A DNA stretch of 64,000 bases from NCBI RefSeq assembly GCF_001436045.1, contig NZ_AZER01000025.1:1-64000 (forward strand), read 5' to 3'. Every line of letters begins with the position of its first letter. Position 1 is the first letter of the stretch. The notes beneath the pieces were generated by a model. It was given only the letters and a program-made list of their open reading frames with translations. It searched no databases and was not told the DNA's origin. The translations under genes were made by a program, and so were the position numbers. This stretch comes from Limosilactobacillus frumenti DSM 13145. GTDB lineage: Bacteria; Bacillota; Bacilli; Lactobacillales; Lactobacillaceae. This document shows, piece by piece, positions 1-8,466 of the stretch.

Positions 1-179
1 GCAAATTCTTCCTTATCATAATCAGATGGCAAGTGGAGCCAGTCACGGAAGTCAGCACCAGCACCAGTCCCGTTACGTAATTCATCATCTGCTGCAGTAA
101 CCATGGCCTGCATTTCGCCTAATTCATTTTTATTAACGAATTTCTTTAAGCCAGTTTTGTCAAAAGAGATATGTGCCAT
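1..179 (-). CDS. pgi: Glucose-6-phosphate isomerase, N-terminal part
   Basis: Minus-strand reading frame starts with ATG at 179 and runs off the left edge. The visible 59 residues include the opening [15 protein letters not shown] and the stretch [15 protein letters not shown] followed by DYDKEEFA, which match the N-terminus of lactobacillar Pgi. The enzyme interconverts glucose-6-P and fructose-6-P in the cytoplasm. An AGAAAGAAG ribosome binding site lies just upstream. The gene is divergent from the SemiSWEET gene at 359, and its predicted promoter shares a palindrome with that gene. Only the N-terminus is seen, so the catalytic residues cannot be checked; identification rests on similarity to the family. 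Confidence 0.85.
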   Translation of the reverse strand, partial: MAHISFDKTGLKKFVNKNELGEMQAMVTAADDELRNGTGAGADFRDWLHLPSDYDKEEF

Positions 180-216
180 TGATATAATCTTCTTTCTGTG
201 AGTTGTTTAGTCGTCT

Positions 217-258
217 AAAGCGCTTACTTATTCGACACTTTGTATGATAGCGCTTACC
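217..258. promoter_or_regulatory. Two AGCGCTTAC boxes (cre-like)
   Basis: AAAGCGCTTACTT (217-229) and TAGCGCTTACC (248-258) lie between the pgi start and its predicted -35. The core AAGCGCTT resembles CcpA cre boxes, but flanking bases match the consensus poorly. They sit in the predicted 5' leader and over the -10 of pgi, so catabolite control is plausible, not shown. Confidence 0.4.
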
Positions 259-305
259 GAAGAATATGTCAACCGGTTGACATACATTTATTTGCAAGAT
301 AATAT
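244..305. promoter_or_regulatory. Divergent promoter pair sharing a 20-bp palindrome
   Basis: The perfect palindrome TATGTCAACCGGTTGACATA occupies 265-284. It contains TTGACA on both strands: plus 277-282, followed after 17 bp by TAATAT (300-305) towards the SemiSWEET gene; minus 272-267, followed after 17 bp by TATCAT (249-244) towards pgi. The symmetrical AACCGGTT centre is typical of LacI-family operators. One repressor dimer here would cover both -35 boxes. The LacI-family gene at 821-1807 is the obvious candidate by proximity, which is inference. Confidence 0.65.
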
Positions 306-358
306 ATTCCTCGAGTATTTTTTACTTAAAGTGGAGTATTTACCAGAAGGGATTATGA

Positions 359-736
359 ATGATGAGTAAAGAAAAAGTTATTAGTAAAGATGAATTAACC
401 GGTAAAGAAAAGAAAGTCAGCCCCCAAGTCGTTAGTAAACAAGTTGAGCCTGATAAAGAATGGGTGGCAAAACGTCTCAAGCAAGTCAAAATCAGTGGGA
501 ACATTGCAACAATTGCTTGCTTAATAATGTACTCTTCATATGTCGAACAAATTATCGCTAACTTTTCTGGTCATCCAGTATCCCCTGTGCAACCGTTTTT
601 TGCTGCTATTAACGCTACCATGTGGGTTGTTTATGGTTGGCTGAAACCAATTAAAAAGGATTGGCCTGTGATTATCTCTAACTTTCCCGGAATCATTTTC
701 GGAATTATTACTGCAATTACAGCCTTTATCCACTAA
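359..736 (+). CDS. SemiSWEET-family sugar transporter (PQ-loop)
   Basis: A 125-residue membrane protein. A charged N-terminal stretch of about 45 residues is followed by three hydrophobic segments at roughly 48-66, 78-93 and 105-123. The motif pattern IMYSSYVEQI, then PVSPVQPFFAAINATMWVVYGW, read in parts, and NFPGIIFG matches the triple-helix bundle of bacterial SemiSWEETs, which dimerise and move mono- or disaccharides down their gradient. The N-terminal extension is longer than in minimal SemiSWEETs of about 90 residues. Two adjacent ATG codons (359, 362) follow AGAAGGGA; either could start. Its promoter lies back-to-back with that of pgi, which supports a role in hexose supply. Substrate is unknown. 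Confidence 0.75.
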   Translation: MMSKEKVISKDELTGKEKKVSPQVVSKQVEPDKEWVAKRLKQVKISGNIATIACLIMYSSYVEQIIANFSGHPVSPVQPFFAAINATMWVVYGWLKPIKKDWPVIISNFPGIIFGIITAITAFIH

Positions 737-782
737 TCTAATTAGCGTTCCTGGCATTAAGTGAAGGTTAGCTTGAACAAAA

Positions 783-813
783 AAGACTGAGGAACAAATC
801 GTTTCTCAGTCTT
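783..813. terminator. Bidirectional intrinsic terminator
   Basis: AAGACTGAG (783-791) pairs with CTCAGTCTT (805-813). Runs of T on the plus side and of A on the left side make it usable by the plus-strand SemiSWEET gene and the convergent minus-strand regulator. Confidence 0.8.
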
Positions 814-820
814 CTTCTAT

Positions 821-1807
821 TTATGCAGTTGTTGAGTTAATGAGCCGTACTGGTAATTTCACCGTTTTTTGATATGGCTTGCCATCAATTTGGGCCATCA
901 GTAATTCAATGGCCTTCGTTGCCATTTCTGGTAATGGCTGCTGAATCGTCGTTAATTCTGGCGATAACATCCGCGTAATATTAGCACCATCAAACCCTAC
1001 GACTTTAAGATCATTTGGAACATGACGATTAAATTCCTTACCGACACGAATAATTAAGCTAGCGTTGGTATCGTTATCAGCAAAAATCCCATCAACTTCC
1101 GGATGCTCGCGAAACATCTTCCGAAAGACTTTTTTCTTGGCCTCCTCAGAAATATCAAATGATACTTGATATGTAATTGGTTTCATTCCATGACGGTGCA
1201 AAACATCTTCATAAGCTTGTTGCCGCAATTCATTTGGTGAAACCTGATAACTAGGGTAATTAGTATGGATAATGTGTTGACATCCATCATTCAATAATCG
1301 TTGAACAGCTAACTCGCCACCATGGTAATTATCCGAAGTAACAATTGGAATATTATTCCCCATATAACGTTCAATCGAAACAATTGGCAAATTTGTATGC
1401 TGGTATTCGGTAATACCCTGATTGTGGGCACCAACGATCAACCCATCGACCTGGTGATTTAAGAGTAGTTTTAAATACTGGCGTTCCTTTTCGGGATTAT
1501 TCTGACTATTGCCCATCAAAGCTCCATACCGCAGGGCCGCCAATCGTTTTTCCAATTCCGCCTCAAGTTGAGCAAAAAAGGGATCATCAACAGTTGGAAA
1601 AATTAATGCAACCAAATGAGTGGACTGGCGAAATAGTTGGCGCGCCACAACATTAGGACGGTAATGTAGTTTTTCAATTGCCTGATGGACCTTTTCGACA
1701 GTCTGTTTACTTAAATATCCTCGATTGTTTAGGACCCGTGAAACGGTTGTTTTAGAAACACCAGCTTCTTTAGCAACATCTTCTAACTTTACAGATTTAT
1801 TAGTCAT
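821..1807 (-). CDS. LacI-family transcriptional regulator
   Basis: A 328-residue regulator. The N-terminal helix-turn-helix has LEDVAKEAGVSKTTVSRVLN at about residues 8-27, followed by the hinge LHYRPNVVARQL, the usual LacI/GalR head. The rest is a periplasmic-binding-like sensor domain with the FADNDTNA and LKVVGFDGAN landmarks and the closing LTTIQQP segment. The family represses sugar genes and binds palindromes with a central CG. Length and layout are normal. It resembles sucrose-type (ScrR) regulators in its GYLSKQTVEKV segment, but the effector cannot be named. A palindrome of the right type lies upstream at 265-284, between pgi and the SemiSWEET gene, making those genes likely targets. 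Confidence 0.88.
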   Translation of the reverse strand: MTNKSVKLEDVAKEAGVSKTTVSRVLNNRGYLSKQTVEKVHQAIEKLHYRPNVVARQLFRQSTHLVALIFPTVDDPFFAQLEAELEKRLAALRYGALMGNSQNNPEKERQYLKLLLNHQVDGLIVGAHNQGITEYQHTNLPIVSIERYMGNNIPIVTSDNYHGGELAVQRLLNDGCQHIIHTNYPSYQVSPNELRQQAYEDVLHRHGMKPITYQVSFDISEEAKKKVFRKMFREHPEVDGIFADNDTNASLIIRVGKEFNRHVPNDLKVVGFDGANITRMLSPELTTIQQPLPEMATKAIELLMAQIDGKPYQKTVKLPVRLINSTTA

Positions 1808-1852
1808 ACAATAGTAACCTCACTCATAATTACTATTATACCATTTTGTTCA

Positions 1853-3343
1853 TTAGTGAATTTGTGGAACAGGATTTAGCATTTTAAATTGTCGCTGGTC
1901 TTCAAATAATTTGGCCATTTGAAGCAGTAGTTCTTCATGACCCTTGTCAGCAATAAATTGAATCCCCATTGGGGTCCCTTGCTTACTCATTGCTGTTGGC
2001 AAAGAAATTGCTGGCTCACCAGTCATATTAGCCTGCTCAGTAAATGGCGAGCGAGCGGCTCCAGGTAAACATTGATCATAAATGAGCTGCCGTTGTTCCC
2101 CGGGCGTTAATTCTTGAATGTGTTTCATCTGGTCAATATATTCGACCCGGTCAGGATCGTCAACCCGCGGTGCCGGTTCAGCATTAGTTGGTGTTAGAAA
2201 TAGTGGATAAAACTGGTGCATTTGGGAATGTTGAGCAGCTGCTTCATCCCACAAGCTCAATGCCTGACTATATTCAGAGCCCAGCACGTGTTGACCCATC
2301 TGCCATAATGCCCACGTGTATAGTTCCATGTCATTCCGTCCCAGCGGTCTTTTCATCCCCCGTTGTACATTTGCAAACATCGCAGCAGTTTCGGCACCGT
2401 TCATTAAGTAATAAGAACGCATTAATTTTCTTCCATCAACAGGATCATACATTTTTTGAACATGGAAACCCTGGTCACGAAGAAAATCTACTGCGTCAAG
2501 AACAGCTTGCTTAGCTTCGTCGCTTACGGGAGTGCCTAATGGTGACTTTGTCGTATAGCCAATCGTAATGGGTGGAATAACATTACCGAGATTCTTTGCA
2601 AAGCCACCCGCATACAACGGTGTCTGAAAAACCGCCTCATCTTGTACCGTCTGTAATTGGTCCAACAGCAATGCCGTGTCCTTAACTGTCCGGGTTAAAG
2701 CAAAGTTAATTGAGGCTCCTTGCCAAGAACGCCAACCGCTAGGCCCAGTTGGAATCCGTCCACGTGTTGGTTTTAAACCAATTAATCCGGACCAGCCAGC
2801 GGGAATTCGAATTGATCCCCCGCCATCATTGGCGGCAGCTAATGGCACCCAACCATCAGCAACCGCTGCAGCAGAACCACCAGAAGAACCACCCGGCGTG
2901 TATTCATTTACCCAGGGACTTTTAACCGCACCGTAAAGTTGGTCATCGGAAACATTCTTGAAACCAAATTCAGGGAAATTCGTCTGACCAATGATAATGA
3001 AACCGGCTTTTTGCAAAGAACGAACAAAGTTACTCGTTTCGCTAGCAACGTGGTCCTTGAATAACCGATTGCCATTAGTATCCGGTTCACCAGCCAAGGG
3101 CTGGCCAAGGCCCTTAATTAAGATTGGGACGCCTAAGAACGGCTGACCATTATCCTTCAGTTTCTGTGCCTCCTGATGGGCAGCCTCAGCCCGAAGATGA
3201 ATTACCGCATTAAGCTTAGGATTGCGTTCTTCAATTCGCGATAGTGCTGCATCAATCAACTCACTGCTGGTTACTTGACCCGTTTGTACAAGTTGACCAA
3301 GTTGATATGCAGGTAATGTTAATAGCATTGTTTTGATATTCAC
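1853..3343 (-). CDS. Amidase (amidase-signature family, GatA-like)
   Basis: A 496-residue cytoplasmic amidase. The signature region GGSSGGSAAAVADG (from residue 151) and ANDGGGSIRIPAGWSGLIGL (from residue 171) is intact. By the spacing known from fatty-acid amide hydrolase the catalytic triad is Lys77 (in LIKGLG), cis-Ser153 and nucleophile Ser177. The full-length fold is present. A GatA role is unlikely because no gatB or gatC is adjacent; it is more likely a stand-alone amidase on a small amide. Translation probably starts at GTG 3343; ATG 3328 is an alternative. It is divergent from an amino-acid ABC permease and could feed on the same nutrients, which is only inference. Confidence 0.85.
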   Translation of the reverse strand: MNIKTMLLTLPAYQLGQLVQTGQVTSSELIDAALSRIEERNPKLNAVIHLRAEAAHQEAQKLKDNGQPFLGVPILIKGLGQPLAGEPDTNGNRLFKDHVASETSNFVRSLQKAGFIIIGQTNFPEFGFKNVSDDQLYGAVKSPWVNEYTPGGSSGGSAAAVADGWVPLAAANDGGGSIRIPAGWSGLIGLKPTRGRIPTGPSGWRSWQGASINFALTRTVKDTALLLDQLQTVQDEAVFQTPLYAGGFAKNLGNVIPPITIGYTTKSPLGTPVSDEAKQAVLDAVDFLRDQGFHVQKMYDPVDGRKLMRSYYLMNGAETAAMFANVQRGMKRPLGRNDMELYTWALWQMGQHVLGSEYSQALSLWDEAAAQHSQMHQFYPLFLTPTNAEPAPRVDDPDRVEYIDQMKHIQELTPGEQRQLIYDQCLPGAARSPFTEQANMTGEPAISLPTAMSKQGTPMGIQFIADKGHEELLLQMAKLFEDQRQFKMLNPVPQIH

Positions 3344-3409
3344 AATGGTTACTTCTTTCTATTAGTTCACCACAATTAGACTCTTTTATTATAAACCGTC
3401 TCAAAATTC

Positions 3410-3438
3410 TTGTAAAAGCGTTTACATCAGCCTATACT
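3410..3438 (+). promoter_or_regulatory. Promoter with overlapping cre-like site
   Basis: TTGTAA (3410-3415), 17 bp, TATACT (3433-3438) drives the ABC permease gene. The cre-like sequence TGTAAAAGCGTTTACA (3411-3426) overlaps the -35 and the spacer, a position expected to give CcpA repression. Confidence 0.6.
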
Positions 3439-3472
3439 TTAGTCAAATTCTTAGCAAGGAGATGAATTTATT

Positions 3473-4153
3473 GTGGGTTGGGCCAAGTTTCTTTCTATTC
3501 CTGGTTTCTTCGATGCCCCACTGGCCTTTCGTTCATTGCCAACAATTCTGAGTGGTCTGCCGTTGTCACTGCTATTATTGATCATTTGTTTTACGACATC
3601 CAACATTGTTGGCATTTTAGTCATGCTGCTCCGGATTAGCAAGTCGAGAGTTTTATCCTGGATTGCCCGTTTCTACATCTCATTTTTCCGTGGTGTCCCC
3701 CTGCTGGTTGTCCTGTTCTTAACTTACTTTGGAATTAACATGGATGCCATGCCAGCAGCGATCGTCTCGTTTACGGTGGTGCCAAGTGCCTTTCTGGCTG
3801 AATATTACCGGTCAGCTCTCAAAGGGGTTGGCCACTCCCAGTATGAATCGGCCGAGGCATTAGGGTTGCCATATCACACAATGATGATGTACGTCATTTT
3901 ACCGCAGGCCTTCCGAATCGTTCTGCCATCACTTGGTAACGTGATGTTAGACATGTTCAAGGGAACATCATTGGCGGCAATGATTACCGTTTCAGAAATG
4001 TTCATGAAAGCCAAAATCGTGGCTGGTGCTAGTCAAGACTACATGACCATTTATATTGAAATTGCGGTCATCTATTGGCTAGTTTGCTGCGTCCTCGGAT
4101 GGATTGAGCATTGGTCTGAAGATTACTTTAGTTTCAGTTCTACTGATGAATAA
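3473..4153 (+). CDS. Amino-acid ABC transporter permease (HisM/GlnP type)
   Basis: A 226-residue inner-membrane permease with about five hydrophobic helices. The cytoplasmic coupling (EAA) loop reads ESAEALGLPYHTMMMYVILPQAF at about residues 123-145, as in polar amino-acid permeases, and FFRGVPLLV is the other family landmark. The start is GTG at 3473, preceded by AAGGAG. A binding lipoprotein follows 25 bp downstream, but no ATP-binding gene is near, so the pair must borrow an ATPase encoded elsewhere. Substrate is probably a polar amino acid; specificity cannot be read. A cre-like site overlaps its promoter. Confidence 0.85.
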   Translation: MGWAKFLSIPGFFDAPLAFRSLPTILSGLPLSLLLLIICFTTSNIVGILVMLLRISKSRVLSWIARFYISFFRGVPLLVVLFLTYFGINMDAMPAAIVSFTVVPSAFLAEYYRSALKGVGHSQYESAEALGLPYHTMMMYVILPQAFRIVLPSLGNVMLDMFKGTSLAAMITVSEMFMKAKIVAGASQDYMTIYIEIAVIYWLVCCVLGWIEHWSEDYFSFSSTDE

Positions 4154-4178
4154 GTGTGTTGCTAGGAGGAACATTTTA

Positions 4179-5030
4179 ATGAATCGTAAAAAATTATTAT
4201 TACTACTATCGATGGTAGTGCTGGTCGTTGTTGGCCTCTCTGCATGTGGTCGCAAGAGTGCCGCCGATAAAGATACCTGGACAGTTGCTACTTCAGGGAC
4301 ACTGTACCCAACTTCATACCATGACCCGAAGACGAAAAAATTAACTGGTTATGATGTGGAAGTTATTCGGGCAGTTGCCAAGGGACTTCATAAAAAAGTT
4401 AAGTTTAAGGAATACGGTGTCGATGGTATGCTGACCGCCGTTAAAACTGGTAAGGCTGATATGGCGGTTGATGATTTTGCTATTTCTCCAAGTCGAACTA
4501 AGTCATACCGGATGTCAACACCAATCAAGCACTCCTTCAACGCTTTGATCGTCCGGAAGAGCGATGATTCTGGGATCCACAACTGGAGTGATTTAAAAGG
4601 TAAGAAGTCCGCTGGTGAAGCCGGGACTGGTTACCAGCGTCTTTCCCAACAACTTGGTGCTAAGCTAGTTAATTACGATAACGTTTCTAATGATGTTTAT
4701 ACTAAAGACGTTGCTTCTGGCAAGACCGACTACATCATGAATGATTACTACCTCCAAAAATTGGCCTTGGCTGCTGAACCAAACAGTGGTCTGAAGATCA
4801 AGAAAGGCATGTACTTCACCACTAACGAAGACGGTAAGGGTGAAGGAATTGTCATGAACAAGAAGGATGCCAAACTCCAAAAGCAAGTTGATGGCGAACT
4901 CGCTAAATTGAAGAAGAATGGTACCCTTTCCAGAATTGCGAAGAAGTACTACGGCTCTGATATTACCAAGAAGCCTCATGTTCACATTAATAAGCACTTC
5001 AAGATTCAAAGTAAATACGATGGCCGTTAA
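4179..5030 (+). CDS. Amino-acid ABC transporter substrate-binding lipoprotein
   Basis: A 283-residue family-3 solute-binding protein. The lipoprotein signal ends with lipobox LSAC followed by GRKSA, so Cys23 should be lipidated and membrane-anchored. The mature part has the features of the family: a YDVEVIRAVAKGL segment, DMAVDDFAISPSR with PSRTKSYRMSTP, and a closing LKKNGTLSRIAKKYYG. ATG 4179 is chosen because it follows GCTAGGAGGA and begins the signal peptide; an in-frame upstream codon at 4104 overlaps the permease and lacks a signal. It forms an operon with the permease, with no ATPase gene. Ligand is probably a polar amino acid. Confidence 0.87.
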   Translation: MNRKKLLLLLSMVVLVVVGLSACGRKSAADKDTWTVATSGTLYPTSYHDPKTKKLTGYDVEVIRAVAKGLHKKVKFKEYGVDGMLTAVKTGKADMAVDDFAISPSRTKSYRMSTPIKHSFNALIVRKSDDSGIHNWSDLKGKKSAGEAGTGYQRLSQQLGAKLVNYDNVSNDVYTKDVASGKTDYIMNDYYLQKLALAAEPNSGLKIKKGMYFTTNEDGKGEGIVMNKKDAKLQKQVDGELAKLKKNGTLSRIAKKYYGSDITKKPHVHINKHFKIQSKYDGR

Positions 5031-5046
5031 TTAATAACGATCAAAG

Positions 5047-5078
5047 AAAGCGCCCGTGGAATTAGCCACGGACGCTTT
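5047..5078. terminator. Bidirectional intrinsic terminator
   Basis: AAAGCGCCCGTGG (5047-5059) and CCACGGACGCTTT (5066-5078) form a 13-bp stem with one mismatch between two convergent genes, T-rich on the plus side. Confidence 0.85.
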
Positions 5079-5085
5079 TGTATTT

Positions 5086-6348
5086 TTATTTGAAAAATGA
5101 CTTTGTTTGCAACCACTTGGAAATAGCAATGGACAACCCAACACCCATGGCTAATGGCAATAAGGCGGAGAAGTTCAAATGACAAACTTCAAACAGCATA
5201 AATAACGCCATCAATGGAGCCTGTTGGGAAGCAGCCAAGAAGAAGGCCGCCCCTAAAACAGCTACTTGCGCGATCGTTACGCCAGGGACGAAAGCAATGT
5301 AAGCCATCCCGGCAAAAGCACCAATAACCGCACCAGCTGCAATTGACGGCGTCAGTACACCACCATAGCCACCGCACTTCATGACGAACAGTGTCACGAG
5401 GACTTTAGCTACTAAACCAAAGAGCAGCGCTAAGATGACCTTCTGGCTGTGCGAATTAGTACTCATTGCTAACTGGGCTAAGCCACGGCCATTCCCCATA
5501 ATTTGCGGATAGAAAGCAGCAATCCCACCAGTAATAGCAGCAACCACTGGCAATTGAATCATAATGTTAATGTTACGAACCCGATGGGCCTTCGCCTTTG
5601 CAATATACTTTTTAAAAATTGTTCCTATTAACCCTGACAGCGGGCCTAATAAAACAACTAGTGGTAATAACTGTAAATGAAAATTATTCGACCCAACTAA
5701 GTAATAAGGCTTATACCCTTTAACAATGGAACCGATTAAAGTGGCAATCGTTGACATAGTCAAACTAACGGCAATCACCCGTGCATTAATTTTCTTATAA
5801 AGCAATTCAATACAGAAAACTGCTCCAGTAATCGGCGCAATATAAACCCCGGCAAAGCCGGCCCCCGCAGCGGCAGCAACTAGCATTTTGCGGTCTTCCG
5901 CCGTCAGCTGTAATGCTGGATACTTAGCGGTTACTTCTTCCCATTTTTGGGCCCAGGCAGCACCTGCTTCCCGTGGTGCTAATTCACGACCAATTGAATT
6001 TCCTGTCCCAACGAAGAAGATTTGCGTGCAAACGTGAATTAGGGTCTTCACGAGTGGCATTTTTTGACCATCAACGGCCTTGCCTAATTTAACAGGACGG
6101 TAATGCCGCTGCAAATAGTACCAAATAATTGCCGCGATAATCCCACCAATTAAGACTGAGATAAAGCGGTGCATCGCCCCCGCATTGACGTCGACCGGGA
6201 CCAAGTTAGTTTCTTCAAAGTTCAAAAAGAAGCGTTCTGTCACATCTAACAGCACACTAAGTAGTAGTGAACTGAAGCCAACGATCACTCCTAAAACTAA
6301 GGTTGCGACAACCATTGCGCTGTTTTTCGACTTAGTTTCCAATTTCAA
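5086..6348 (-). CDS. CLC-family chloride channel or transporter
   Basis: A 420-residue polytopic membrane protein of the ClC family. GNSIGRELAPREAGAAW corresponds to the conserved GREGP pore region with the gating glutamate kept, and GGYGGVLTPSIAAGAVIGA to the GGxFxP region. The classical GSGIP motif is not obvious; MGNGRGLAQL stands at about that place. It lacks a C-terminal CBS pair, as is usual for short bacterial forms. The start codon is TTG at 6348 (TTG 6342 is the alternative) after AGGAGGAGAA. It lies 8 bp behind the LCP gene, so the two probably share a transcript. Ion selectivity (chloride or fluoride, channel or proton antiporter) is open. Confidence 0.82.
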   Translation of the reverse strand: MKLETKSKNSAMVVATLVLGVIVGFSSLLLSVLLDVTERFFLNFEETNLVPVDVNAGAMHRFISVLIGGIIAAIIWYYLQRHYRPVKLGKAVDGQKMPLVKTLIHVCTQIFFVGTGNSIGRELAPREAGAAWAQKWEEVTAKYPALQLTAEDRKMLVAAAAGAGFAGVYIAPITGAVFCIELLYKKINARVIAVSLTMSTIATLIGSIVKGYKPYYLVGSNNFHLQLLPLVVLLGPLSGLIGTIFKKYIAKAKAHRVRNINIMIQLPVVAAITGGIAAFYPQIMGNGRGLAQLAMSTNSHSQKVILALLFGLVAKVLVTLFVMKCGGYGGVLTPSIAAGAVIGAFAGMAYIAFVPGVTIAQVAVLGAAFFLAASQQAPLMALFMLFEVCHLNFSALLPLAMGVGLSIAISKWLQTKSFFK

Positions 6349-6356
6349 TTCTCCTC

Positions 6357-7421
6357 CTAATTATCCCACTGGCCACTGCCAGGCTGGTTATACCTGGCGC
6401 CATTGGGTAACGTAAAGTGAAGTCGGTTGTAGCCGTTCCACCAATGTTGTTGATGATACATCCTTGTTTCATAATTATCAATAGAGTGAATAGTCGCCAT
6501 CCCCAATGATTGTCGAACAAGGTTGGATAGGCGAAGCATTTCCTGTGGTGGTGCAATTTGAAATGATGTTTCATCGATAATAGCGTCTTTTCCTTGAAGA
6601 TGTGTATGGGTCGTATTTGCCAATGCAGCATGGTAACTCAAATACAACCGTTCTACCTGGTTAATTGGTAAGTCCGTCCGCACCCCATCACGTACTGCCG
6701 TCATAATTTGGTGAGCAGCAGTGATAGAACCATGTTGTTTAAATGACACAATCGCTGACTGTAAAACCTGCTGACCACGTTCTTGACGGCCATAATCATT
6801 ATTGGGATCATCATAGCGCATCCGCGAATACTTCAAGGCCTCTTCGCCATTTAAATGCTGGTGACCTTTTTTGAAGTGGTGACCTTCATAAGTAAAGGCA
6901 AACGGATTATTTACGTTGACACCGCCAACCGCGTTCACCACTTTCTTTAACGTCCCCATATTAGTCAGAACATAGTAGTCAACTGGGACGTGTAACAATT
7001 CAGCAACCTGGGTTTTGGCTTGCCGAGCTCCACCAATCGCATAGGCAGCATTAATCTTAACAAAGTCGGGGCCTTTCTTAGTATTGACCCGTACTAAGGT
7101 ATCACGGGGAATCGCCACCATTTGAATCTGCTTCTCTTTGGGGTTAACCGTTAACAATTCCATCGTGTCAGTATTACCGGCATAGGACGTTCCCCGACCC
7201 AGGGCACCAACATCAGTTCCCATCACAAGAACGGTAAATGGCTTACCGTGCCTCAATTTGGCTGGCATGGAGCGAGAATTAGTAGTCATCATCTGACTTG
7301 CAGTCGTATAGAAGGAATGGTGAGCCCACCCTATTAAGATGGCAATTACCATCATTCCTAGTGCTACCATCAATGGCCAACGACGGCGAGGACGTTGATG
7401 GCGACCATGATATTCATGCAT
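6357..7421 (-). CDS. LytR-CpsA-Psr (LCP) family wall-polymer ligase
   Basis: A 354-residue protein with a short basic cytoplasmic tail, one membrane helix at about 16-34 and an extracellular LCP domain. Landmarks are FTVLVMGTDV, the TDTMELLTVNP segment, VAIPRDTLVRV and YSRMRYDDPNNDYGRQERGQQVL, which carry the acidic and arginine residues that bind the polyprenyl-phosphate and the metal. LCP enzymes attach teichoic acid or capsular polymers to peptidoglycan outside the membrane. It begins with ATG at 7421 after AGGAAGTGAG and is followed closely by the CLC gene. Which polymer it transfers cannot be told. Confidence 0.9.
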   Translation of the reverse strand: MHEYHGRHQRPRRRWPLMVALGMMVIAILIGWAHHSFYTTASQMMTTNSRSMPAKLRHGKPFTVLVMGTDVGALGRGTSYAGNTDTMELLTVNPKEKQIQMVAIPRDTLVRVNTKKGPDFVKINAAYAIGGARQAKTQVAELLHVPVDYYVLTNMGTLKKVVNAVGGVNVNNPFAFTYEGHHFKKGHQHLNGEEALKYSRMRYDDPNNDYGRQERGQQVLQSAIVSFKQHGSITAAHQIMTAVRDGVRTDLPINQVERLYLSYHAALANTTHTHLQGKDAIIDETSFQIAPPQEMLRLSNLVRQSLGMATIHSIDNYETRMYHQQHWWNGYNRLHFTLPNGARYNQPGSGQWDN

Positions 7422-7554
7422 CTAAAACTCACTTCCTAGCTAATTATTGGATAACTTTATCAAGCTAATAATTAGTGTACGCGTGCCTTGGTAAATAATA
7501 AAATACTGTTTTATAATAAGTGATATTAAATATTTGAATATCGTGGTGACTATT

Positions 7555-8406
7555 ATGAATCTCAAACAACTACGGCAATTTTTGGTTGTCGCTCAGGAAC
7601 ACCAAATTACTTCCGCCGCTAAGTTACTATATACATCCCAACCACCCCTTTCCTATAACATGAAGCAACTGGAAAAAGAGCTGGGGACTAAATTATTTAT
7701 GCGGGAATCACATGGAATCGAATTGACCGATGCAGGTAAAGTCTTCCAACGCTATGCTAAGCAAATTGTCAGTCTTGCGGATAATGTCAAAGAGGAAGTG
7801 CAACGTGAACAGGCCGGCACAATGGGGACTATTAAACTGGGCCTGATGTCATCTGCTGGGAAGCTCATCGATCCCACCATCCTCCAGTCTTTCCGCCAAT
7901 ATTACCCTGATGTGACATTTGAATTAACCGAGGGTAATACCTTCGAATTAATCAAGCAAGTCAATAGTGGTTTGATTGACTTAGCTCTTGTCAGAACCCC
8001 TTACAATGCTCTTGGCATTGAAAAGAAAACCATTGCTAATGATCCGATTGTAGCGGTGTTTGACGACCACCAGTATCATTTACCGATGGGGAGGCTGGAT
8101 TTACTAAACTTCAGTAAACAACCCCTGATTTTGTACCGTCGCTTTGAAGCAATATTAAATGACGGGTTCGCCCAAGCAGGTATTTCCCCTTTTTATGCCG
8201 TCAAATGCGACGATGCCCGAACAGCCGTCTTGTGGGCTGACTTGGGGATGGGCATCGCATTGGTCCCTAAATCAATTGCAGAGTTATATGCCAACCACTC
8301 CCTGCGAGTAATTGACCATCCACGTTGGGCCACTAAAGTGCAGTTAGTTTGGCAAAAAGGTAGCCAACTTAGCCCCATCACTAAAAAGTTAATCGATGCA
8401 TTATAA
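7555..8406 (+). CDS. LysR-family transcriptional regulator
   Basis: A 283-residue LysR-type regulator. The N-terminal winged helix has LKQLRQFLVVAQEHQITSAA and the QPPLSYNMKQLEKELG recognition region; an effector-binding domain fills the rest. ATG 7555 is preferred to an upstream TTG because LysR proteins open with MNLKQLRQF. Such proteins usually regulate a nearby gene on binding a small molecule; the neighbours are an LCP gene upstream (divergent) and an organophosphate-type transporter downstream (convergent), neither an obvious target. It is a short LysR form. Confidence 0.88.
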   Translation: MNLKQLRQFLVVAQEHQITSAAKLLYTSQPPLSYNMKQLEKELGTKLFMRESHGIELTDAGKVFQRYAKQIVSLADNVKEEVQREQAGTMGTIKLGLMSSAGKLIDPTILQSFRQYYPDVTFELTEGNTFELIKQVNSGLIDLALVRTPYNALGIEKKTIANDPIVAVFDDHQYHLPMGRLDLLNFSKQPLILYRRFEAILNDGFAQAGISPFYAVKCDDARTAVLWADLGMGIALVPKSIAELYANHSLRVIDHPRWATKVQLVWQKGSQLSPITKKLIDAL

Positions 8407-8409
8407 AGA

Positions 8410-8446
8410 AAAAACCATTTGATGCGCGAAACATCAAATGGTTTTT
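8410..8446. terminator. Bidirectional intrinsic terminator
   Basis: A perfect 15-bp stem, AAAAACCATTTGATG (8410-8424) and its complement (8432-8446), separates the convergent LysR and MFS genes. Confidence 0.9.
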
Positions 8447-8466
8447 AAGTCTATGAAAATAATTGA

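Noticed and set aside
2188-2936. Plus-strand ORFs opposite the amidase gene
   Set aside because: The amidase has complete family motifs; the opposite frames have no recognisable content.
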